A stretch of 34,713 nucleotides of DNA from Collybiopsis luxurians FD-317 M1 (Eukaryota; Basidiomycota; Agaricomycetes; Agaricales; Omphalotaceae), in NCBI GenBank assembly GCA_000827265.1, contig KN834761.1, forward strand, positions 647,844 through 682,556, in the 5' to 3' direction. The position numbers were made by a program, and so were the translations under genes. The notes under the pieces were generated by a model. That model was not told the DNA's origin. It was given only the letters and a program-made list of their open reading frames with translations, and did not search any database. Positions 20,601 through 29,467 of this stretch are shown one piece after another (position 1 is the stretch's first letter; the number at the start of each line of letters is the position of its first letter).

Positions 20601-23600
20601 ATAGGGGTCTTTCGGAGTCGCTGGCACATTAACGAGGAATGATGGTTCGACTTCATCTAGCATTCCACCATCAATGCCAATTCGTCGGCTCATAACACTA
20701 TCTTTTACCTTCCGTCTGTAGTCGGGTGCAATGGCGAGCAAGTCCTCTTGGCAAATAGATACCATACTCATTAACCCTGCTTGTATGACTCATTGTAACA
20801 CTGCTTCTGTCTCAATTGGGGCACAGTACTGGTAGTTCCTACTGTCTTCTTTAGCAGGTGTTCCAACTGATCATTCTTGTGGAGGAACATAGTTATTTGG
20901 TAATTTGCCGATTACTGGCTTTGGTGGTTTGCTTGGAACGGGTTGTCGACCAGGAACACTCACTGAAGGCTCGGGATCTTCCTCGCTCGAATGGTTTCTG
21001 GACTTATTCGGTACAGATGGCAATTGCGAAGATGACGTCGAGGTTCTCAGCTCCTTCGCCGATCAACGAGTTTCCATTTTAAGGATTAACTTGTTTACAG
21101 CTGCCTCTTCATCCGTACCTTGAAGCACGAATGTCGCAGCTCTTGATAGCATAGTAGGTCCTTGATACCCTCGCAGCATGTATGGGGTATGTTGACTAAG
21201 GTTTATACCAGCTAGCTCCCTTTGAAGGGTGGGTTCAGGTGCAGACAGGATATCAAGGATCCAGGTTTTCGCAGTGGGGTGGTCTTCGAAGTATTTCTCG
21301 AACCGCTCTTTTACTGTGCCCTTTTGATAACGTTCTTCCTTAGGCAAGTCTTTTCCACCTACGAGTTTAACATATCCACGAGCGTTTTGCTCTATCCATC
21401 CTTTAGCTACCCATTCCTTCAGGTCTGGGCAATCTTGCAGTGATCTACTGGTGCACCCATCCCAGGGGCAGGTACGGGTCTTGTCCGACTTGCTGCATCT
21501 TTCCTTTATCAACTGCTGAACCATTTGCTTTAGCGACAAAACTTCTTCTTGGAGGGATAACGGAGTATCAGAGGGTTCAGATTTTATTGGAACTGATGCT
21601 GTAATGGCTGATACAGGGACCGAGGAATGATCCCCTATACTAAAATTTGCCATAGAGGTGGGGATAGATGCGTCGGATAGCAGGTAGTCAACAGAAGATT
21701 TGAGCTGAGTCAAAGTATAGGCTTCTCCTTTCTTCTTGTTCGGGAACTGGACCTGCAAACGCATATCCAAGTGCGATTGAATCGACTCTGGGAATACAGA
21801 CACATAGCTCTTCGCAGCTTGTACACCGGAGATGATTCCGTTTTCGACCAGCGAGTTGGAAACTACTGAAAATTCCCGATGGTATTTTCCCAACTCTTTG
21901 CTGTTGCTTATACCTGACTTCCTATAGGTTTCAATTACCTTGTCTAGGTCCGCAGTAGTAGCATCTGTTTGTTGCAGAGCATCGGGATAATTTTCAAGGA
22001 CTTCTGTCTTGAACTCATCCCATGACTTAGTGTTGTCCTTGAAGGTCAGAAGGGACCTCCAGAACCTCATAGTATTCGCATCTACATACTGAAGCACTTC
22101 TTTCTTCATCTTCTCTGGGTCATTATGGATTGCTGCCACTTTGGCTGCAGCTTCGAATTCCCCGAAGAAGATCGGAAGTTGCTCCTCAAAGTCCGGATCA
22201 AACTTTGGGGCAGAACATTCGTTGCGCACTGGTAGGGGTGTAGGTGTAGACATAGTCAAGAATATAGGGTTACTTGTTGGGAAAATATGTGTCGATGTTT
22301 GAGGTGAGGGTAGAATAGAGTTGGTTGGTGAAGTACGAGGTGTTATATAGATTGTGGTATCAGGGTTAGCAGGATAGGACTGGTATTCTGATTCACCAGC
22401 TTCCTCATGCAAAGGGGATAAGTTGTTATGAGCTGCTTCAGTACTCTCGATAGGCAGTAAAAGGTCCGTAAAATCGAACTGGACTTCACCTCTGTAGAAC
22501 TGTGCTAATAGCACTTCTTCTTCTACAGTCAAACAGTTTCGTAGCCCTGGACGACGTGGGTTGGCCGTTGTGCAGGCCTATTAGGGGGTCTCAACCCGAA
22601 TGGATGCCTCCCTTGCGGTGGGCTCCAAGATATTGTACTTGCTCACGGTTCAGAGGGATAAAACCGGAGCTAGATAGAGTGCGATGAGGCATTCCGAGGT
22701 TTAGAGAGGAAAAAGGGAAAGGGAAAAGTTAATTAATTCATTTTCTATAGGTGAAATCATACATTAAATATGTGGTAAGTCAGAATAAATATACTACATT
22801 CAGGAGCCGAATGTCCAAGTGAAACTCAACCGCACGAGACGGCTGAGTGAAAAACCGTACGAGTATCTAAACTAAGTAAGTGAATTCCTATATCAGTAAG
22901 TATTATCGATCAGCACGTCGTTGACCATGGATTAACCATTTTCCAAGTTCACCGTTGTGGTGAACTTGTTGTGCTACATGCACAGGGGTGCAGGGAGCGT
23001 GACAACAACATACATACCATTATCATGGGCCAACTTTGGCTGAGGATATGGAGCTGCCGACTCCCGAGCACAATTCACAGTACCTGTGGTGGTAACACGA
23101 CCACTGGAGTTAGATAGTGCTGCACCTACACGACAACTCTGAGCTGGTTTCCCTGAGACTTCTTGTATTTTGGCTTTGAGATTCTTTGCTTGATCCTCGG
23201 CAGTGCGAAGTTCATCTCGAAGACCTGATAGCTTTTCTTGATGTTCGCAGCTCGCTTTTTGCTTTTGCCGAGTAGTTGAAGCACGATTAGAGTTTTGAAT
23301 AGTCCAATGGAAGCTGCTGCTATTGTTGTTTCGCTGAATACCCAACCTCAAAGAGTCATAAATTTCATCTGCGACAGTTACATCCAGTTTCCGAGCCCTG
23401 GAACTAAGGTCAGTGCACAGCTGGGTGCAGCTAAATCAAATGACTTAACGTGACTATTGCTTCAGTTATGGACTTCCGAGTACCTGTGTGAATATTTGTC
23501 CAGTGATGCTGGCTCTCGTTCAGATTGGTGGTAGACCGAGTAGTTGCCCATGCTGTGGGATCCATCTTTGAACAGCACTGTACAATTCCTGAGAGAATAA

Positions 23601-26564
23601 ATGGCTGCAGCTTATGCTGCCACCAGTCTATATGTAAAATTTGAGTAAGTCGTAGGAAAGGATATTAACAATCATGAATACCTTCAACTTTACATCTCTT
23701 CAAGCTTTTTACCCATACTGTGAACTCATCAATGGCTTCTTCAGACTCGAGGTAGGGGAAATTCATGAGCCATTGAAATTCTTCCTCAGATACCTCATGC
23801 CGAAGATCATGAACGCCACTGAGAAATATCCAGAATCAGTACAGGTGTAATCAAGTCAGAAGATACTCACCGTTTGCAGTGGGTGAGACAAATATGTGAA
23901 ATATGCTTCATAATCTCCTCGGCATCTGGGTTCTGAATTTTGCTATGTTCAGGTTCATTCATCTGAGCAAATGACTCACCGGCCCCTTGTATCAAAGCCA
24001 GTTCCATATCTGTGCCTATAGCGAGAAGGTTTCCAGAAGCACAAAGTGCCTTGAAGCCCAGCGGCTTGCCTGTAATCTCACGTGTGAGGTCTTGAAGCCC
24101 ATTGAAGAGTTCAACGTAAGTAGGTTTGTCTTTTGTGTCCATATAAATTCGTCCAATAGTCACCGCTAGGATGGGATCAGGTTGGCTCTATGACAATTAA
24201 GTCCCAAACACTTACCTCTTCCAACACCCGCATGCCAAACCGTAATCTCATTCTCATCAAAGTCACCATCCACACGTTTAAAAGTTCCATCAATTTCAAA
24301 AGAATTTACAGAATGGATAAGATTGAGAAGACGAGGAATGAAAGTGTAAATGAGGCGGCCTTGGCTTGATGACGTTGTTACTTTCCATACATATCGTTCT
24401 TCCTTGGGCTTTGAACAATCAACTGTCAGGATACGCAGTACTCCTATAACATCTTCAGGACCAAGCATCTAAATAATTCATGAACTCATCATATTTACAT
24501 GTACCTGCAAAACCTGTCCCATCAGGAAATATCTTTGACTTCTCCTGGCATATGATCTTCCGTTGCCGGGCTTGGCTATGCAATGATGGATGTGCCAGTG
24601 CTGGGACACCTCCCTCAAGCATGAGCATGGTGGTCGATGCTACAAGGCACTGCATTAATAGGTGAAGAACTGGAGTCAAGTTCACTTACCGGTCGCTACA
24701 GTTCTTGGTGTGGCTCCAACAATTCCTGTGGCTTGGACAAGCTTCCGGAACAACTCATCGGCTTGATATGAGCCCTTGGACTGAGGAAGCAATGGATGCT
24801 GATGAGGCTTCACCTTATACACAATGCAGGCTTGCCGGAGTGAAGAATTGAGGGGAGTAAAGATGGTACGGGATGCACCACACTCATGCTTGACCATCTC
24901 GCTTTGGCGGCCATCAGGGTTATGGGGGTACCCTGTGTAGAAGCTCAGAGTTAAGTATAAATAGCCAAATTATAATGTACCACATGGACCAGCCTTGGCT
25001 CCCAATCGACCAGGTACAATTCGGGTGCAGGGGACAGTGGGAATGCCATTGAGTGGGATGTCATGAAATAAATTTGAAAGCGCTACTTCATCAACACCTT
25101 TTGTCAGTGCCAAAGTTCGATGCTTGCGCCACTTTGATGTCCAGTTCGAACACCCAATAAAATATGAGAAACCGTTATGCTTTTTTCCCTGAAAATGGAT
25201 ATTATCAGTCAATCTTTAAAGCGATAAGAATAAAGGAAAACTTCATACATTGGAAAAGCTTTTAATTACAGGATAACCATTACAAGGTACATCATGTTCA
25301 TCAGTAGCCTTGCAGCGTTGATGGAAGATAACATTCCAGAATCTAAACAGATGAATGATTAACGAAAGGCCAAGGAAAAACTGATCAGCTCACATCAAAG
25401 TTGTCTTGTCAATTGAGTCCATCTCATGAATACGTGCCTGAATTTGTTCCTGAATAAGACAGTCCAATCCATCTGGGTCAAGCTCGTATCGCGGTTCAAA
25501 ATACTTGGTGTTGGTTTGGTCACAAGCATGAACACCAGAGCATTTTTGGCGTCTCTGGCGGCATAAAATTGTAGAACCAGTAAAGATTGAGATTTTGACC
25601 TTCGAGTCGCTATTCCCATTATGGCTACTCCACGAGTCATGGTCCTGACATATTGAATTTCTGTTAGTGTACGCCTATTACACAAAAATTATAAGATAAA
25701 ACTTGCCGCTTCAGTAATTTGGATATCAATAGCCACATTACTCCTATCATCGAAGTCAGTTGCATCGAGTATGTATGCAGTTGAAACTCGAGGAACTGGC
25801 CAATAAGAAGGAAACCCCCCAAAAACACGCTCAAGGCGGTCCACTTCAAGTTTTCTATTGATTCTGGTACATTGATTGAGTACCTCAGAATATATCCCGT
25901 CATCGACCCAGACTGTGTCAGACTCAACCCATGTAGCACCCATCGCCACCTCAACATCTTCACTCGCAACTGACTCAATATCAGAATCTCTTTTATCCCC
26001 ATTCTCCATCTCATCATCACCGACACTTTTGATCTCATCACCAATGTCCTCATCGCCTGGGCTCTCAGTTCCGGCATCAATATTAAACTCAGATTCTGTG
26101 TCAACTGCTGTAGGGGAAGAGCAGCGACTATCCAGGTCAAAAGAACCATCCTGAGAGCTTCCAGGTAAAATAGGTGAACCACGACCTATATAGAAGTAGG
26201 TTAAAGCTTCCAAATACTATTCCAATATCACGTACCTGAGAACTCATCGTCTGAGTCCAAAATTAGGATGGTCTCGTGGCCATCCTCTTCTACGGTCTGG
26301 ACGCGTACTGAGCTCTTTGTAAGATTGATCTCGCCCCCTAAATCTTCTTGTTTGATCTGAACCGACGCGTTTTGTGCTAAAAGACGCATCATTGAGAAGA
26401 AAAAAAGGATAGAAAATCAGAAAATTACCTTTCAAGACTGTTTGCTTAGATCCACATTCCAAGATATCAATATCAGGGGCTGATTGCTGAATTTGCTGAC
26501 CGGCTATAGCATGTTGAGAACCCTGTAGCAAAGTTGACGCGTGACAAGAGGGATTTGTCGCCAT
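14608..26564 (-). CDS. MULE-type DDE transposase, ~13 exons, split by a retrotransposon
   Basis: Inferred transposase of the enclosing element. Exons read on the minus strand: 26564-26429, 26376-26237, 26185-25707, 25674-25394, 25342-25249, 25188-24981, 24932-24690, 24639-24216, 24165-23871, 23818-23682, 23627-23484, 23430-23018 and 15005-14608, about 1,130 aa. Most introns are about 45-60 nt. The third is only about 32 nt with a GC donor and is doubtful. The last intron (54 nt originally) contains the whole retrotransposon, and the frame resumes correctly after it. Catalytic residues: D in FEIDGTFK (24,291), D in AIGTDMEL (24,010), a C/H pair in HICLTHCKR, and E in TTNLNESQHHW (23,517), the MULE DDE order. 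An N-terminal acidic region precedes a Cys-rich part (CRQRRQKCSGVHAC). The C-terminal part contains a coiled coil (KLSGLRDELRTAEDQAKNLK). Anomaly: near 24,470 the frame of YDEFMNYLDAW does not join PEDVIGVLRI, so there is probably a small indel. No nonsense codon was seen in the exons. Confidence 0.75.
15052..15425 (-). repeat. 3' LTR of the gypsy element
   Basis: 374 bp, 10 differences from the partner LTR (97.3% identical), no gaps. Read in element orientation it begins TGTC. The inner-to-outer boundary is placed by the identity limit and target duplication. If a strict TG..CA rule is applied, the far end moves 3 bp. Confidence 0.93.
15426..15437 (-). promoter_or_regulatory. Polypurine tract (plus-strand primer)
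   Basis: On the minus strand it reads GTGGAGAGGGGG, immediately upstream of the 3' LTR start TGTCGC. It fixes the element's orientation as minus. Confidence 0.8.
15571..15580 (+). promoter_or_regulatory. TATA-like box for the antisense gene
   Basis: TATAAAAAAA 31-40 bp upstream of the ATG at 15,611, inside the retrotransposon and opposite in direction to its LTR promoter. Confidence 0.45.
15611..16257 (+). CDS. Antisense two-exon gene inside the retrotransposon (199 aa, unknown family)
   Basis: Exon 1 is 15,611-15,993 and exon 2 is 16,041-16,257. The 47-nt intron begins GTACGT and ends CTGCAG and restores the frame exactly: 383 + 217 = 600 nt, 199 codons plus TGA. The protein starts MPSVETKSNFTYRL, and has FWSYNDLERVRRITGDIEQI, LGPTLLRYLPSAALAS and a Trp/Gly-rich C-terminal half (DCAWYGSGHGVKMV, GMKNVWAWLDGYAN). 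No signal peptide or membrane segment is evident. I do not recognise the family. It lies between the integrase stop and the polypurine tract, antisense to gag-pol, so it is cargo of the element. It is the only uninterrupted gene in the element. Capture of a host gene or a functional antisense accessory ORF are both possible. Confidence 0.65.
16372..20100 (-). pseudogene. pol (RT, RNase H, integrase) of the gypsy element
   Basis: One continuous frame of about 1,240 codons, with no internal frameshift but eight in-frame stops (first bases at 19641, 19515, 18750, 18630, 18015, 17988, 17265, 17127), seven TGA and one TAA. Reverse transcriptase: GIYEPSSSSYR, FAVVKKDGKSLRLVHNLQPLN, LD in ATLDVYVG, SIPMGWTN and catalytic PYVDD (about 18,855). 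RNase H follows (LAVDTCNICIGF, KLELYG, EVDALYIRGM). Integrase: His/Cys zinc finger (AHDRMGH...CTCHLC), catalytic D in YMDIMEMP (17,346), D in VTDNGS (17,172), and NSQATGVIKQKH where the third acidic residue is Lys (AAA at 17,065-17,067). The C-terminal region (RNRGGAYIVAELDGTV) has no chromodomain. Confidence 0.9.
20097..21062 (-). pseudogene. Protease region of the gypsy element
   Basis: Same frame as gag, continuing past its TGA, with further TGA stops at 20,871-20,873, 20,790-20,792 and 20,403-20,405. Retropepsin-like: HCVLNNGCSIVAMSDAAC, where the family has D-(N/S/T)-G, so the catalytic Asp is Asn. Then the FLLGRP motif (AYDFLLGRPFK). It ends at TGA 20,097-20,099, which overlaps the ATG of the pol frame. 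Confidence 0.8.
21063..22532 (-). CDS. gag of the gypsy element
   Basis: 489 codons open. The usual gag start may be the internal Met of MSTPTPLPV (about 22,253), since the first ~93 residues are low-complexity. Capsid-like core: FFGEFEAAAK...ADANTMRFWRSL-type segment, FKTEVLENYPDA, LGKYHREFSVVSNSL, YVSVFPESIQSHLDMRLQ. The C-terminal Cys motif is CPWDGCTSRSLQDCPDL rather than a CCHC knuckle. The frame continues past the terminal TGA with ordinary linker sequence, so this stop may itself be a CGA-to-TGA change in a once longer gag-pro. Confidence 0.85.
   Translation of the reverse strand: MTVEEEVLLAQFYRGEVQFDFTDLLLPIESTEAAHNNLSPLHEEAGESEYQSYPANPDTTIYITPRTSPTNSILPSPQTSTHIFPTSNPIFLTMSTPTPLPVRNECSAPKFDPDFEEQLPIFFGEFEAAAKVAAIHNDPEKMKKEVLQYVDANTMRFWRSLLTFKDNTKSWDEFKTEVLENYPDALQQTDATTADLDKVIETYRKSGISNSKELGKYHREFSVVSNSLVENGIISGVQAAKSYVSVFPESIQSHLDMRLQVQFPNKKKGEAYTLTQLKSSVDYLLSDASIPTSMANFSIGDHSSVPVSAITASVPIKSEPSDTPLSLQEEVLSLKQMVQQLIKERCSKSDKTRTCPWDGCTSRSLQDCPDLKEWVAKGWIEQNARGYVKLVGGKDLPKEERYQKGTVKERFEKYFEDHPTAKTWILDILSAPEPTLQRELAGINLSQHTPYMLRGYQGPTMLSRAATFVLQGTDEEAAVNKLILKMETR
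22611..22627 (-). promoter_or_regulatory. Candidate tRNA primer-binding site
   Basis: Minus strand TGGAGCCCACCGCAAGG starts 3 nt after the 5' LTR. The TGG start complements a tRNA CCA tail. The matching tRNA was not identified. Confidence 0.5.
22631..23004 (-). repeat. 5' LTR of the gypsy element
   Basis: 374 bp partner of 15,052-15,425. It has lost eight CpG sites that the other LTR keeps and keeps two that the other has lost. It should carry the promoter for gag-pol; I cannot place the TATA box with confidence. Confidence 0.93.
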
Positions 26565-26829
26565 TAGCTTGGTTCCAATATACTAACATAAGTGGAACCT
26601 TACGTGAAATTCATGCAGAATTGCTTCAAAGTCGGGATTTTGGCCATTCTGGTCATTCCCTTCCATCTTTCTCAGGCCGGACAATGCAGTAATGCTTGGA
26701 AACAGTGCGAGATGATCAAGGTGCGAAGGAAAGGTGCAGATTTGAAATAATGGTGTTCCACAATGTTCCGAAAGGCAGCCATTATTCTGTTGATTCGGCC
26801 GATTGTGAATGAGGATTAGCCAAATATGG
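26565..26829 (-). promoter_or_regulatory. 5' flank of the MULE transposase gene
   Basis: 265 bp between the start ATG (26,564) and the right terminal repeat. No clear TATA box on the minus strand. The terminal repeat may contribute the promoter. Confidence 0.35.
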
Positions 26830-26958
26830 AAGTGTGTCCTATTATGTGGATGAGCGCACCGGAATATGAATGTGTGGGCCGAAATGTGAATGTGCGAGGC
26901 GGAATGTGTAAGTGTCTCTCAGGCACCAATGTGAAAGAGGTGTCTATATACTATACTC
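26830..26958. repeat. MULE right terminal inverted repeat
   Basis: Inverted counterpart of 14,228-14,400, with about three of the 20-bp units (GTGAATGTGCGAGGC-type on the plus strand) and the same inner and outer blocks at the same distances from the end. Confidence 0.8.
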
Positions 26959-26968
26959 TCCAATTTCG
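26959..26968. repeat. MULE target site duplication, right copy
   Basis: TCCAATTTCG, identical to 14,219-14,228. Confidence 0.85.
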
Positions 26969-29467
26969 CTACACGGGTAATAAATCCTCGGGGCGTGCAG
27001 ATGAATGCAGTTTCGTGCGGTTTGTCCATTCTCCTAGATTGCCGTTATGTCCATGAGCCTGGGACACTAGGTCGATGAGAGTCATAGTAGCGCTACATGG
27101 GGCCAGAGAGGACCACTGCGCTGGTATTGAAAGGATCCTTTTTTTCCGAATACAACCGAGTTCCTCATTACGAAATTCTAACTGCCCTATGTCCAAAAAG
27201 AATAAGTATGAGCACCAAAAGAGAAGAGTAACGATTGTGACAAAGTCACGAGACCGTTACAGACTCCAGAGCTCGTCGACGTTCACCGAATCTCTCGCAC
27301 AGCCCTTTCTCTTTTTCTCTCCATCTTCGTTTCTATTCGTTCAGTCGCTTGCAACATTTCTCTTGGGGTGATAGGAGGATGGCGAAGAGCCTCACTGAGG
27401 TTGAAGAATCGCGAATGCTTGTAAGCCCTGATTTTATTGCCTGTGACCGTCCCGTTGACAAGCTTTTACAGAATCGCCTGGCCTAATGCAGAACAGCCTG
27501 TCCTTTATTAATTTAAATCCCATCGCATACCTAGCCTCGAATCTCAACGAGACATTCAAGGGCCTTACAAAGGACGCGTGGATCTTTTTTTGGCACCGCT
27601 CATCCAATACCGCTCTTGAATTTATCTCCCAGGAGACCTACGAACATGCCGAACATGCTTCTCCTCTCGAATGGTGTTCCCGCCAGACCTTGTCCTGTGC
27701 GTGTTCAAGTGCATCCTGCGCAGTGATTGTTGTAAAATGGTGCGGATGATCGAGAACGGAGTACGTGTCTAGCTCTGATATATTCTGTATCGTCTACTGA
27801 CAGCGAAAGAGCAGCTCAGTACTCAGTAGCTATGGCTATGTTCTTCTCTTCCAGGGGATCGGCCTCGAATCCAAGATAGAAAGCCATCTCACATCCCTCA
27901 TATCCATTCTATCAGCCTCGCAAATACGCTGGCGTTGTTCATTGCTCCAAAAATGGACGTCACCGACTCAGAACATCACAGTACTCGCCTTAGTACCTAC
28001 ATTTCTGAACAAGGACGGATCCGCGGGTCAGGTTATCGCGGTTAGGATACTCAACAGGAGGATTTGATGGGTGTTTGGTATGTTTCTTCCCGAGTGAACA
28101 CTACGCTTGTTTCTCGTCTGCCCGGGATATGACTTTTTCTCTGATCCAACTTTTCGTAGAATCCAGCTATTCTAACAATTCCGTTTCACTTTGTTCTGTT
28201 CGCTCCGTCCAAGTTCCTGCTCTCCACGATAACCATGAGCTAGCCTCAACGCCGACGGACGACCAGGCGTTTCAGCTGAAATCGCATAATTGTTGGAAGG
28301 ATTGGGCTATGCCCAGCTAGAGTCCATTTTCTGTACGTTCTTGACCGAGTTTTTCTAGTTTTTCTTGCGAGATGACTGACGTGGTTGTATCTCAGCTGAT
28401 CGATGATAACTCGAAGCCATCAAAGGTCCAGCACCTCTACTCCACGGTGCTCACCCACTACTTTCCTCCCCCCTCAATGGCCCGGAGTGATACCGTCACC
28501 CTGGACCTCCTTCCTCTGCCGCTGTTTTTGTTTCGGTACTGGACATCGGATACGTCACGCGCTTTGTCTGGATGCTCTCCCAGCAACGTTGACGTTCCTC
28601 AGGCTCTCTCGACCGCCTTCTTCGATATCATGCTCATAGTTGGAAATTGGTATTCCCATGCACCTATAAGGTTGTGCTGCGGAGTTATTATTTGATTAGG
28701 GTAGTTGCAGGACGGGGGAGCGAGAGGTGGGAGAGAGCAAGGAGAATGAATACGGATGCGGATATTGGAGTACTAGTGACTCCTTGTTGAGACGGAACAA
28801 GATATGACGATTATTTCCCCGCGTTCACATTTGCAGACCTGGGCTTTCCTGGCGAAGCATTCCGACTCTGAAGCCCGTCTTCCTCGCTGCCACATCATCG
28901 TAGCTGGGCCATTTCATTTGACGGTGGCAGAGAAATCGTAAACAGATTTTGACGTTCTAATCTTGTTTGACATGCTGTAGAGTTCAGTGTACAGCATCGC
29001 ACAAAATACTTGCCACGATGCGTATAGATATGCTGCTAGAAAATGTCTATTACCACTGCAGTACTGCAGATATATGGAAGCGTCGTATAACAATAGCTCA
29101 GTTTCTTATTCAGAGTATCTCAAGCTCGAAGAATGTCAAAGCAGACAGGAATGTCAAACCCCAGACGCATTCGCGGTCTGACCGCGTGGGCGCTTAGCAA
29201 TCAAATTTTTCGATGATTGGACTTTTATTACTCTCCAGAAAAGTATTATGCGCTAGCGCAAAGATCGTCCCAAAGCATAGTCTACTCTAAATCTACTCTA
29301 CATTGATTACATCAACATCTCCAATCTACAAAGGTCTGAAGAGTCTAAAGACACCGAACAAGAAAGAAAAGAAGGAGCGTAGAAAAGGATTGTGAAAGAA
29401 ATAAAAACAGACTCGCTGTTCGAGTTTCGAGCTTCAAGCTTTGAATCTCAGGCGCTCGAGTGGTCGG
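26969..29467. other. Gene debris or unresolved gene(s), mostly plus strand
   Basis: GC is higher than in the left arm. A plus-strand candidate starts at ATG 27,379, after a CT-rich stretch typical of basidiomycete 5' regions, and has a good 51-nt intron (27,421-27,471). However, the joined frame stops after 18 codons. Other open pieces are 27,486-27,749 (SNLNETFKGLTKDAW), about 27,857-28,067 and 28,372-28,695. I could not chain them into one gene and recognise no domain. Probably a decayed host gene or genes. Confidence 0.3.

Larger units (their letters stand above)
15052..23004 (-). mobile_element. Ty3/gypsy LTR retrotransposon, 7,953 bp, nested in the MULE
   Basis: Two 374-bp LTRs (15,052-15,425 and 22,631-23,004) flank gag-pro-pol read on the minus strand. 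A polypurine tract abuts the 3' LTR and a TGG-starting primer-binding candidate follows the 5' LTR. Target duplication ACGAC (15,047-15,051) / ACAAC (23,005-23,009), one CpG-type mismatch. RT-RNaseH-integrase order marks Ty3/gypsy. The internal ORFs carry 12 in-frame stops, so the copy is not autonomous now. It also carries an antisense gene. Confidence 0.92.
14228..26958 (-). mobile_element. Mutator-like (MULE) DNA transposon with nested retroelement
   Basis: Flanked by TCCAATTTCG on both sides (14,219-14,228 and 26,959-26,968), compatible with the 9-bp target duplication typical of MULEs. The ends are inverted: a perfect 19-bp block CACCTCTTTCACATTGGTG sits exactly 16 bp inside each end (14,244-14,262; complement 26,924-26,942). 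A second 15-bp block ACACTTACACATTCC sits 43 bp inside each end. The element holds a DDE transposase gene on the minus strand. Without the nested retrotransposon it is about 4.8 kb, a usual size for an autonomous MULE. Confidence 0.88.

Noticed and set aside
22974..23004. Continuation of the MULE coding frame into the LTR (VTLPAPLCM)
   Set aside because: The exon ends at a GTATGT donor at 23,017, and the match to the downstream exon at 15,005 shows the LTR part is intronic.
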